A stretch of 14,531 nucleotides of DNA from contig CAZQAA010000180.1 of NCBI GenBank assembly GCA_964591255.1, positions 1 to 14,531 of the forward strand, in the 5' to 3' direction. Source of the stretch: CAZQAA01 sp964591255 (GTDB lineage: Bacteria; Desulfobacterota; DSM-4660; Desulfatiglandales; Desulfatiglandaceae). Made by a program: the position numbers and the translations under genes. The notes under the pieces are model-generated. The model was not told the DNA's origin. It saw nothing but the letters and a program-made list of their open reading frames with translations, and searched no databases. Shown here piece after piece: positions 7,582 to 14,103 of the stretch; position 1 is the first letter of the stretch; the number at the start of each line of letters is the position of its first letter.

Positions 7582-8130
7582 TTATTTACCTTTATGTCTG
7601 GGAAATATAATAGCCTTTACTTTTTGATCTCTGGCACTTTCCACAATGCTGCGGTTTTCCCTTAGAAAGATAGTAACTTTTTCCCCTTCAACAAAATCAT
7701 CTCCCTGTTTTACAACCGGTTTTCCGGTGAGGATAACCTTTTCATCTGTTTGATAATATACTGCCTTTTCAGCCGTGGCCAATCCACCCTGCGCGCGGCT
7801 GATCCTGACATCTCCTGTGGCCACTATTTTGTCAACTTTGGTCCCATTGCTATCGCTCCCTTTATGTCCGGGACGATTTTCGTAATAGACACGCATAGTG
7901 TTGCATTCTATTACGAGATCGCCTTTTTTGGCATTGACATCTCCCGTGAATGTTACCATTTTCAACTCATCATCCACTTCCAGGGTATTGGATTTTATGA
8001 CCATCGGCTCTTTTGCCGCATTTTCAGGATTTGTTTGCAGTATCTGTGCGTTTGCCGAACAGGGAGCAACAAGAAGAAAAAATATTAGTATCTTGAAAAC
8101 TGAACAACTGGAAAATATTGAGGTTTTCAT
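7582..8130 (-). CDS. lptA: Periplasmic LPS transport protein LptA
   Basis: LptA forms the periplasmic beta-jellyroll bridge that carries lipopolysaccharide between LptC and LptD. The first 28 residues are a signal peptide: Lys2, a hydrophobic core VFKILIFFLLVAP, and a likely signal peptidase I site after ANA28. The Cys at 24 is preceded by Pro, which makes a lipoprotein site unlikely. The body has the OstA-like repeated beta pattern: NTLEVDDELKMVTFTGDVNA (48-67), then VATGDVRI, then GLATAEKAVYYQTDEKVILT, ending KPVVKQGDD with a following VEGEKVTIFL. The length (182) matches E. coli LptA. Its ATG overlaps the lptC stop as TGATG, so translation is probably coupled. Confidence 0.9.
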   Translation of the reverse strand: MKTSIFSSCSVFKILIFFLLVAPCSANAQILQTNPENAAKEPMVIKSNTLEVDDELKMVTFTGDVNAKKGDLVIECNTMRVYYENRPGHKGSDSNGTKVDKIVATGDVRISRAQGGLATAEKAVYYQTDEKVILTGKPVVKQGDDFVEGEKVTIFLRENRSIVESARDQKVKAIIFPRHKGK

Positions 8131-8702
8131 CAGTTTATATTCCTTCTTTCAAGCACAGTGGTGACATCCGATAGCACCTTAAACCTCCTTTTTCCAAGGT
8201 CAGCAGTGAGACCCTTGCCGACAACTGACAGGAAAGGTCCTGTGATTTTGATGCGCCTGTCCGAGGTTATCCTGCCTGTCTTCTCGTTTACCACAGCATG
8301 ATCTGTCATTATAGTGTATCCGTTTTCTGATGATCCTTTCAGGTTTCCAGTGAGATCAATTTTCTTGGAATGCCTGGAATAAATTCCCTCGTCTCCCTCT
8401 AATTCGAGGGATGTCCCGTTTTGTGGTTTGATTTTTAATTGGAAGTCATGAAAAATAATTGTCATTTTGTCTTCGGAAAACTTTACCTCACGGGCATCCA
8501 TGATCCATTTGATCTGCTTTTCAGGATCGTCATGTGTATAATGTATATCTTTCAGCTTAAGGCCCTCTGAAGGCAGGATATCTTTGATGATCTGCTCTTG
8601 GATGGTATCTTTATCTATCCTTGCAAAATAAAAGGAAACCAAAAGTAGTGTGGCACCCGCCGCAATCAAGGGCCATTGCTTTTTTATGAAGTCCTTTTTC
8701 AT
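8130..8702 (-). CDS. lptC: LPS export system protein LptC
   Basis: LptC is the membrane-anchored periplasmic protein that hands lipopolysaccharide from LptBFG to LptA. The N-terminus is MKKDFIKKQ followed by one transmembrane segment (about 10-27, WPLIAAGATLLLVSFYFA) and a periplasmic beta-rich domain. IKWIMDAREVKFSED and GTSLELEGDEGIYSRHSKKI show the family's alternating beta pattern. At 190 residues the length is typical. Sequence conservation in this family is low, so the call also rests on position between kdsC and lptA. The ATG has no Shine-Dalgarno sequence and lies only about 6 bases from the start predicted from the promoter at 8715-8744. It overlaps lptA by one base. Confidence 0.88.
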   Translation of the reverse strand: MKKDFIKKQWPLIAAGATLLLVSFYFARIDKDTIQEQIIKDILPSEGLKLKDIHYTHDDPEKQIKWIMDAREVKFSEDKMTIIFHDFQLKIKPQNGTSLELEGDEGIYSRHSKKIDLTGNLKGSSENGYTIMTDHAVVNEKTGRITSDRRIKITGPFLSVVGKGLTADLGKRRFKVLSDVTTVLERRNIN

Positions 8703-8714
8703 AAGAACACGTTT

Positions 8715-8744
8715 ATTCTACCAGTGGCCCATTTGTTATGTAAA
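8715..8744 (-). promoter_or_regulatory. Sigma-70 type promoter for lptC-lptA-lptB-rpoN
   Basis: On the minus strand TTTACA (8744-8739, 5 of 6 to consensus) is followed by an 18-base spacer and TAGAAT (8720-8715, 5 of 6). TGG sits directly before the -10 box and gives an extended -10. Transcription would start near 8708, leaving about 6 leader bases before the lptC ATG at 8702. It lies in the 65-base gap after kdsC. Confidence 0.6.
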
Positions 8745-8767
8745 GACTATTTTCCACAGGCCCCTGT

Positions 8768-9265
8768 TCACATATCCCACTTTTTCTGGCTCTTGAGGAG
8801 CAATTCACATACCTCCCTGACTGCCCCGTGTCCTCCTTTGTTTTTAGTGGTCAGATCGGCAGATTCGCACACTTCCTTGGTAGCATCGGCGACTGCTATA
8901 CGCAGACCTGACTCGGAAAACATGGTCATATCCGGAAGATCATCACCCACAGAACATACCTCATGTCTTGCAAGGCCCATATCTTTTATAAGCTGTTTGC
9001 ATACACTCTTCTTGTCCGTTATACCCTGGTATACCTTGTTGATACCCAATTCATCGGCGCGGTATTGAACAATCTGTGATGTCCTGCCGGTAATGAGGGC
9101 TACTTCAATACCCGCGGCCAAAAGGGCTTTTATCCCAAATCCATCCTTGACATCAAAGGTCTTTATCTCTTCTCCAGCGTCGGTTATGGTTATCTTTCCG
9201 TCTGTCAGAACGCCATCTACATCAAGCAATAACAGTTTTATTTTACTGGCTTTTTCTCTAATCAT
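8768..9265 (-). CDS. kdsC: 3-deoxy-D-manno-octulosonate 8-phosphate phosphatase
   Basis: KdsC is a HAD-superfamily phosphatase that removes phosphate from Kdo 8-phosphate to give Kdo for the lipopolysaccharide inner core. The catalytic DVDGVLTDG motif (15-23) supplies nucleophile Asp15 and acid/base Asp17. LITGR (57-61) is motif II, Lys85 in TDKKS fits motif III, and SVGDDLPD (105-112) is the metal-binding motif IV. The 165-residue length fits the short, cap-less tetrameric KdsC type. The ATG has only a weak upstream AAAG. It is separated from kdsA by 269 bases, an unusually long gap for this pair, and is followed by the lpt genes. Confidence 0.94.
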   Translation of the reverse strand: MIREKASKIKLLLLDVDGVLTDGKITITDAGEEIKTFDVKDGFGIKALLAAGIEVALITGRTSQIVQYRADELGINKVYQGITDKKSVCKQLIKDMGLARHEVCSVGDDLPDMTMFSESGLRIAVADATKEVCESADLTTKNKGGHGAVREVCELLLKSQKKWDM

Positions 9266-9534
9266 TATCTTTGCAGTGCCAAAATTTTCTATGCCAATCC
9301 GGAAAAGGGCGTCTGTAAACTGTGACGACGACCGACCGGATCATATTTTAATGGCCTTACCTGGGATAAACGATTTTCTTTTTTTATCTATGCAGTCCCA
9401 TATATAATCAGACAGGTTTTGTTGCACATTTTTTGAAACATAGCATAATAATACATCAATGTGTTTTTTTATTAACATCCACTGGGACGTTTCAATTAGG
9501 GGCCCTGGAGGTTAAACCGCTCAACCTGTCTGTT
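9266..9534. other. kdsA-kdsC spacer with a distant inverted repeat
   Basis: This 269-base stretch has no convincing gene, promoter or terminator. It holds a perfect 10-bp inverted repeat, cagacaggtt (9409-9418) and aacctgtctg (9523-9532), with 104 bases between the arms and no target-site duplication. The right arm begins just after the kdsA stop. A 45-codon minus-strand ORF (9341-9478) lacks a ribosome-binding site and is not called. The function is unknown; the pairing could form a long-range RNA stem in the kdsA-kdsC transcript. Confidence 0.35.
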
Positions 9535-10356
9535 TTATGTCCTGATAAGACCGTGAATTTTCCTGAGCCGCTCTGTCAGGGGCTTGACTTCATGAAGCGG
9601 CAATGAATTGGGTCCATCACACAGGGCCGAATCTGGCTCTGGGTGAATTTCCATAAAGACCCCAGTGGCTCCGGCCGCAACCGCTGCCCTGGAAAGATGG
9701 CCTATAAATTCCCTCTGTCCTCCAGAGCAATTTCCGGATCCGCCGGGGAGTTGTACGCTGTGTGTAGCGTCGAATACCACGGGGAAACCGAAATCTTTCA
9801 TGATTGCTATGGACCTGATATCAACAACAAGATTGTTGTAGCCAAAGGAAGTGCCTCTTTCTGTAATAAGGATATTGTGATTGCCGGTGGATGTAATCTT
9901 TTCAATTACAGGTCGCATATCCCATGGAGAAAGAAATTGACCCTTTTTGATATTAACGGGAAGGCCTGTACGGGCCGCTGCAACAACCAGATCTGTCTGA
10001 CGACATAGGAATGCCGGAATCTGGATTACGTCAAGCACATCTGCTGCCTTTTCAATTTCGCAAACAGAATGGACGTCAGAAAGGACGGGCAATCCGGTAA
10101 CATCCTTTATCCTGCCAATGATTTCCATTCCCTGCTGAAGTCCCGGTCCCCTGAATGAATTCAACGAAGTGCGGTTGGCCTTATCATACGATGTTTTAAA
10201 TATGACAGGTATATCAAGCTCTTTTCCTGTTTTTTTGAGAAAATTGGCCACCTCCAGTGTTGTGGCCTCGTCCTCAATCACACATGGCCCCGCAATAAGA
10301 AAGAATGGGCCATCTTCTCCAATGGATAACTCGCCTATTTTAATATTTTTTTCCAT
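9535..10356 (-). CDS. kdsA: 3-deoxy-8-phosphooctulonate synthase, metal-dependent type
   Basis: KdsA condenses arabinose 5-phosphate with phosphoenolpyruvate to give Kdo 8-phosphate, the first step to Kdo in lipopolysaccharide. At 273 residues it is a full-length TIM barrel. IAGPCVIE (21-28), FKTSYDKANRTS (53-64) with catalytic-site Lys54, FRGPG (68-72), LSDVH (92-96) and NIKKGQFLSPWDM (135-147) are present. Cys25, His199, Glu236 and Asp247 correspond to the metal ligands of the Aquifex enzyme (Cys11, His185, Glu222, Asp233) with a constant offset of 14. This points to the metal-dependent class; the E. coli enzyme has Asn at the Cys position. The ATG has no strong Shine-Dalgarno sequence. It is the first gene of the leftward cluster. 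Confidence 0.96.
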   Translation of the reverse strand: MEKNIKIGELSIGEDGPFFLIAGPCVIEDEATTLEVANFLKKTGKELDIPVIFKTSYDKANRTSLNSFRGPGLQQGMEIIGRIKDVTGLPVLSDVHSVCEIEKAADVLDVIQIPAFLCRQTDLVVAAARTGLPVNIKKGQFLSPWDMRPVIEKITSTGNHNILITERGTSFGYNNLVVDIRSIAIMKDFGFPVVFDATHSVQLPGGSGNCSGGQREFIGHLSRAAVAAGATGVFMEIHPEPDSALCDGPNSLPLHEVKPLTERLRKIHGLIRT

Positions 10357-10514
10357 CTGATCAGATCTGCGGCCTGTTTCTCTTTACCCTTGTTATTATC
10401 CGAAATTTCAAAGCTGTTTTCCTTCTGCTGGCCCCTTTTACGGTTGGTCGGGCAGACAGGTAGTGGATCATATGGTTACGGATTTTTTTTAAGATTAAAC
10501 CGTGTTGCATCTCT

Positions 10515-10544
10515 ATTATTATCTGACGGCATGTGTAAAGTCAA
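10515..10544 (-). promoter_or_regulatory. Possible sigma-70 promoter for kdsA
   Basis: On the minus strand TTGACT (10544-10539, 5 of 6) is followed by 18 bases and AATAAT (10520-10515, 5 of 6). It would start transcription near 10508, giving a leader of about 150 bases before kdsA. It stands back to back with the rightward promoter at 10572-10600, with 27 bases between the two -35 boxes, as expected for a shared divergent control region. Confidence 0.45.
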
Positions 10545-10571
10545 GAAAACCAAAGGGGTGCAAACTTTTGC

Positions 10572-10600
10572 TTGTCATGGTAATACATAAAACTTATCAT
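10572..10600 (+). promoter_or_regulatory. Sigma-70 promoter for the HcyBio gene
   Basis: TTGTCA (10572-10577, 5 of 6) and TATCAT (10595-10600, 5 of 6) are separated by exactly 17 bases. Transcription would begin near 10607, about 30 bases before the ATG at 10637, with a GGGGG-containing ribosome-binding region at 10622-10626. This is one of the two best promoter matches in the window. Confidence 0.65.
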
Positions 10601-10636
10601 ACCATGTCACAAGATTTTATTGGGGGATAAACCGGC

Positions 10637-11806
10637 ATGATCCAAAAAAAATATCACAAGACCATTGAAGAAATAAATCGAAAGATAAAAAAAGGCAAGG
10701 TAGTGGTGGTTACTGCCGAGGAAATGGTGGAAATAGTCAAGACAAGCGGCGCCAAAAAGGCTGCTCAGGAAGTAGATGTTGTTACCACCGGGACCTTTTC
10801 CCCCATGTGTTCTTCCGGTGCCTTTATTAATTTTGGTCACTTTGTTCCCCCCATCAAGGCTTCCCGTGTATGGTTGAATAACGTACCAGCCTATGCGGGT
10901 CTGGCCGCCGTTGACATATACATTGGGGCTACTGAACCCGTGGAGGACGATCCCCTGAACAAGGTCCATCCCGGGCAATTCAGATATGGGGGCGGCCATG
11001 TAATACACGATCTTGTGGCGGGAAAAAAGATAAAGCTCAGGGCCACTGCATATGGAACGGACTGTTATCCGAATAGGGGGGTAGAGAAGAGGGTTACACT
11101 CTCTGATCTGCCCTATGCGTTATTGGTTAACCCAAGAAACGCATACCAGAATTATAACTGTGCTATTAACCTTTCCAACCGTACCATCTATACCTATATG
11201 GGGGTATTAAAACCTAATGGAACTAATGCCAACTACGCCACGTCAGGGCAGTTGAGTCCCCTCCTGAATGACCCTTACTATCTTACGTTGGGTCTTGGTA
11301 CGAGGATATTTTTAGGAGGTGCCACAGGTTATATTATGGGTCCCGGAACCCAGCATAATCCCCAGGTTAAAAGGGGCGAAAACGGGATTCCCCTGGCACC
11401 TGCAGGCACCCTCATGGTTATGGGTGATCTTAAAGGCATGGATCCCAAATGGCTTGTGGGCGTGAGCATACTTGGCTATGGGTGCTCCCTTGCAGTGGGT
11501 ATAGGCGTGCCCATCCCCATATTAAATGAAGAAATGGCTCGTTGTACCGGTGTTTCTGATGAGGAGATATTTACACAGATCGTAGATTATGGGAATGACT
11601 ATCCGCAAGGAAAGGGTACCAGCCTGGGCCTGGTCAGTTATGCAGAGCTGAAAAGCGGAACAATTCATTTCAGGGGACAGGATATATCAACATCTCCCGT
11701 ATCCTCATATATCAGGGCCCAGGAAATTGCAGGCATCCTGAAGGGCTGGATAGAGAAAGGAGATTTCTTAATCACGGAGCCTCAGGAGATGCTTCCCTCC
11801 AGTTAG
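10637..11806 (+). CDS. HcyBio (DUF39) protein, probable homocysteine-forming sulfurtransferase
   Basis: The 389 residues match the HcyBio/DUF39 family. Its studied members in methanogens and sulfate reducers take part in making homocysteine from aspartate semialdehyde with sulfide-derived sulfur, independent of O-acyl-homoserine. Visible features are the N-terminal helix EEINRKIKKGKVVVVTAEEM, GTFSPMCSSGAFINFGH (52-68) with Cys58, YGTDCYPN (139-146) with Cys143, and glycine-rich GLGTRIFLGGATGYIMGPGTQH (219-240). Cys58 and Cys143 lie where the family has functionally important cysteines; this alignment is from memory. There is no C-terminal CBS pair as in some archaeal homologues, and the small ferredoxin partner known in methanogens is not adjacent. 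It is monocistronic with its own promoter. After the stop there is a T-rich stretch but no hairpin. Confidence 0.85.
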   Translation: MIQKKYHKTIEEINRKIKKGKVVVVTAEEMVEIVKTSGAKKAAQEVDVVTTGTFSPMCSSGAFINFGHFVPPIKASRVWLNNVPAYAGLAAVDIYIGATEPVEDDPLNKVHPGQFRYGGGHVIHDLVAGKKIKLRATAYGTDCYPNRGVEKRVTLSDLPYALLVNPRNAYQNYNCAINLSNRTIYTYMGVLKPNGTNANYATSGQLSPLLNDPYYLTLGLGTRIFLGGATGYIMGPGTQHNPQVKRGENGIPLAPAGTLMVMGDLKGMDPKWLVGVSILGYGCSLAVGIGVPIPILNEEMARCTGVSDEEIFTQIVDYGNDYPQGKGTSLGLVSYAELKSGTIHFRGQDISTSPVSSYIRAQEIAGILKGWIEKGDFLITEPQEMLPSS

Positions 11807-11888
11807 TGCGCTAGGATCACAATTATACTTTTATACTTTTTTAATTTTGAGGTGGGTATGACTGGACTGCGGAATAATTACGATATGA

Positions 11889-13082
11889 TCAGTTTTTGCT
11901 CATCATGTGGTTTACAGCCTTTTCCAGGCCGTCTACGGTCAGTTCGAACATGGGAAATATATCGCGGATGGCGCTAATAGTCCGGGTATACGGCCACTCT
12001 CCGGCCATTTTTGGATTCAGCCATACAGAGTAAGGGAATGTCTCTGCAATGAACTGTAATCTTTTATAGCTGGGTAGAGAAGATCTCTCCTCTACGTGGA
12101 TGGAGCCGTCGGTTGCCATAAGCTCATAGGGTGCCATGCTTGCATCTCCCACTATAATAAATCTGGTTTCAGGATCGAGCTTGGCCAAGTCATCCACCCT
12201 GAAAGGCCGTCTGATCCTGGGAGGGTCTTCCCACATGTAATCGTATATTGTATTGTGAAAGAACAATGTTTTCAGCTCCTTAAACTGTGCTCTCGCATAG
12301 TTGAAGAGTGTCTGAACGACTCCAACATAGGGTTCCATTGACCATCCACCATTGTCTATTGCAAGAATGACTTTAAGACGGTCTTTTAAGGCCCTGTCAA
12401 AGACTATCTCTATCTCTCCAGCATTTTTCATGGTCTGGTAGATGGTTTTATCTATGTTGACTACGTCCTTTGGGCCTAAGGGGACCATGTTCCTCAGACG
12501 TTTCAGGGCCTCGCCCATCTGTGACTGGGTGAGTGGGCCCTGCTGAGAGTAGTCACGGTATCTCCTGTCCATTGCTACTTTGACTGCGGATTTATTCCTT
12601 GAAACGCCTCCAACCCTCATCCCTCCCGGATGATAGCCTGAATGACCTACAGGTGATGTGCCTCCGGTTCCGATCCATTTACCTCCTCCGTGGTGTTCGC
12701 CTGTCTGCTCCTTGAGCCGGTCAAGAAAATATTTAAGCAGTTCGTCCGGACTCAACTTGTTAAGAGACTCTTCGTCAATGCCCATTGCGTCGGCAAGTTC
12801 CCTTGGGTTTTTTAGCCACTGGTCCAATAGCGCCCTGGCAACTTCGGTCAATTCAACTTCATCGGGTTCCTTCAGTTCCGCCCCTTCAAAGTGATGGGCA
12901 AAGACCTGATCATACAGGTCGAAATATCTCTCACTTTTCACCAGGATAGAACGGGCTGCTGTGTAAAAATCATCAATCGAGGTAATGAGACCCATGCTGA
13001 GGGCCTTTTGAAGCCTCAAGAAGGAAGTTGGGGATACTGGAATACCCACCTGTCGTAACAGGTAGAAAAATTTGGTGAACAT
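11889..13082 (-). CDS. CoxE-like von Willebrand factor A domain protein
   Basis: This protein probably acts with the adjacent MoxR ATPase as a two-part maturation or chaperone module; its client is unknown. The N-terminal half (1-125) is helical. A Gly/His-rich linker follows (129-160, including TGGTSPVGHSGYHPGGMRVGG), a hallmark of this CoxE-like group. The VWA fold covers about 236-390: LKVILAIDNGGWSMEPYV (236-253), LFFHNTIYDYMW, and IIVGDASMAPYEL (309-321). The MIDAS is altered: the usual DxSxS is D243-N-G-G-W-S248-M, so the first Ser is Gly and the second is shifted by one. Its ATG lies one base after the moxR stop, with GAGGATGAG as Shine-Dalgarno sequence, so coupling is likely. The 397 residues look complete. 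Confidence 0.85.
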   Translation of the reverse strand: MFTKFFYLLRQVGIPVSPTSFLRLQKALSMGLITSIDDFYTAARSILVKSERYFDLYDQVFAHHFEGAELKEPDEVELTEVARALLDQWLKNPRELADAMGIDEESLNKLSPDELLKYFLDRLKEQTGEHHGGGKWIGTGGTSPVGHSGYHPGGMRVGGVSRNKSAVKVAMDRRYRDYSQQGPLTQSQMGEALKRLRNMVPLGPKDVVNIDKTIYQTMKNAGEIEIVFDRALKDRLKVILAIDNGGWSMEPYVGVVQTLFNYARAQFKELKTLFFHNTIYDYMWEDPPRIRRPFRVDDLAKLDPETRFIIVGDASMAPYELMATDGSIHVEERSSLPSYKRLQFIAETFPYSVWLNPKMAGEWPYTRTISAIRDIFPMFELTVDGLEKAVNHMMSKN

Positions 13083-13083
13083 A

Positions 13084-13935
13084 CTATATTCTCATCCTCG
13101 ACACGTAATTTCGCGCAACAGTATAATCCGGGCTTTTTTTGAAAAGCACACCCAGGTAAGGAAGGTCTCCCTTTATCAGGTGTTTTACCTTGAAGTCCGG
13201 ATCGGCCCTGAGGGCACGTATCCAATTGATCAGTTCCCGTGTGGCGGGCTTTTTTTCTATCCCCCTGAAATCCCGCATTTTATAAAAGGCCTTTATGGTG
13301 TTGTCGAGCAGGTCCCTGCTGATATCTGGAAAGTGTACCTGTATTATTTTTCTCATCATGTCAGGTTCAGGGAATGCAATGTGATGAAAATTACATCGGC
13401 CCAGGAACGGATCTGACAGATCCTTCTTGGCATTTGATGTGATGATGATGACAGGCCTATGCTTGGCCTTTATGGTTTTGTCTATTTCTATGATATCAAA
13501 TTCCATTTGATCCAACACATCGAGCATGTCGTCTTGGAAGTCGGTATCCGCCTTGTCAATTTCATCAATCAGCAGGACGACCCTCTCATCAGCCACGAAT
13601 GCCTGACCGATCTTACCCATTTTGATATACTCTTCTATATTGCTGACATCCCTTTTGGAGTCGCCGAAACGGCTGTCATTAAGCCTGGTAAGGGTATCAT
13701 ACTGGTAAAGTGCCTCAACAAGCTTCATACTTGATTTTACATTTAAAACGATAAGCTTCATTCCCAGTGCCTCTGCAATTGCATGCGCAAGCATAGTCTT
13801 GCCTGTGCCGGGCTCTCCCTTAAGCAGCAACGGCATCTCAAGTGCCATGGATATGTTTACGATTTCTGCGAGCTCTTCATCAAGCACATATCTGGAAGCC
13901 CCTTCAAACAGTTTTGTTGTTTCTGTGTTGGTCAT
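13084..13935 (-). CDS. MoxR-family AAA+ ATPase
   Basis: MoxR ATPases remodel or mature partner complexes, usually with a VWA protein encoded next door, as here. The protein has 283 residues. Walker A is GEPGTGKT (40-47, Lys46), Walker B is LLIDEID (121-127, Asp124 and Glu125), and sensor 1 is Asn168 in IITSNAKK. FLGRCNFHHIAFPEPD (177-192) holds the likely arginine finger Arg180. The lid helices follow to the C-terminus. The insertion between Walker A and B (TRLNDSRFGDSKRDVSNIEEY) fits the MoxR clade. An AAGGAG Shine-Dalgarno sequence lies 7 bases before the ATG, and a possible promoter is at 14020-14047. It lies 168 bases downstream of fliN on the same strand, but no functional tie to flagella is evident. 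Confidence 0.9.
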   Translation of the reverse strand: MTNTETTKLFEGASRYVLDEELAEIVNISMALEMPLLLKGEPGTGKTMLAHAIAEALGMKLIVLNVKSSMKLVEALYQYDTLTRLNDSRFGDSKRDVSNIEEYIKMGKIGQAFVADERVVLLIDEIDKADTDFQDDMLDVLDQMEFDIIEIDKTIKAKHRPVIIITSNAKKDLSDPFLGRCNFHHIAFPEPDMMRKIIQVHFPDISRDLLDNTIKAFYKMRDFRGIEKKPATRELINWIRALRADPDFKVKHLIKGDLPYLGVLFKKSPDYTVARNYVSRMRI

Positions 13936-13983
13936 GTTTTACTCCTTCTTCTTTGCCTGGTTAATCAGGATATAAAGAGGTTT

Positions 13984-14006
13984 TGCATATTATTACATTA
14001 TATGCA
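13984..14006 (-). repeat. 7-bp inverted repeat in the moxR leader
   Basis: The arms tgcatat (13984-13990) and atatgca (14000-14006) are perfect reverse complements with a 9-base spacer. The repeat lies just downstream of the predicted moxR transcription start (near 14013), so it could be an operator or a leader hairpin. The AT-rich arms make this moderate evidence only. Confidence 0.4.
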
Positions 14007-14019
14007 GCTACGGTTGGAT

Positions 14020-14047
14020 AATCTAATCATTTTTACAGGGGGGTCAA
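14020..14047 (-). promoter_or_regulatory. Possible sigma-70 promoter for moxR-VWA
   Basis: On the minus strand TTGACC (14047-14042, 5 of 6) is followed by 16 bases and TAGATT (14025-14020, 4 of 6). GATTAT (14023-14018) at 18 bases is an alternative -10 of equal quality. It would allow the moxR-VWA pair to be expressed apart from fliN. Confidence 0.4.
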
Positions 14048-14071
14048 GATAAAATAACGGGAATAGCCGTT
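14048..14071 (-). terminator. Weak terminator-like hairpin after fliN
   Basis: On the minus strand AACGG-CTATTC-CCGTT forms a 5-bp stem with a 6-base loop, followed by ATTTTATC. It lies 33 bases after the fliN stop and directly before the moxR -35 box. The stem is short and the T-run is interrupted, so termination would be partial at best. Confidence 0.35.
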
Positions 14072-14103
14072 TTTATATTATCGCAGGCTGCGGATTTTCC
14101 AGG

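Noticed and set aside
9341..9478. A 45-codon minus-strand ORF between kdsA and kdsC
   Set aside because: It has no Shine-Dalgarno sequence and no recognisable features, and an open frame of this length in AT-rich spacer is expected by chance.
5302..10636. Search for -24/-12 (sigma-54) promoters near rpoN and in the larger gaps
   Set aside because: A GGTGCAAACTTTTGC stretch near 10557-10571 looked similar, but its GG and GC elements are one base out of register. No proper GG-N10-GC match was found.
10607..11008. A 133-codon minus-strand ORF opposite the HcyBio gene
   Set aside because: It is antisense to a clearly conserved coding frame and its translation shows no family features.
11807..11888. 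Bidirectional terminator between the convergent HcyBio and VWA genes
   Set aside because: The spacer has a short direct repeat (atactttt twice) and a T-run, but no stem that would make an intrinsic terminator.
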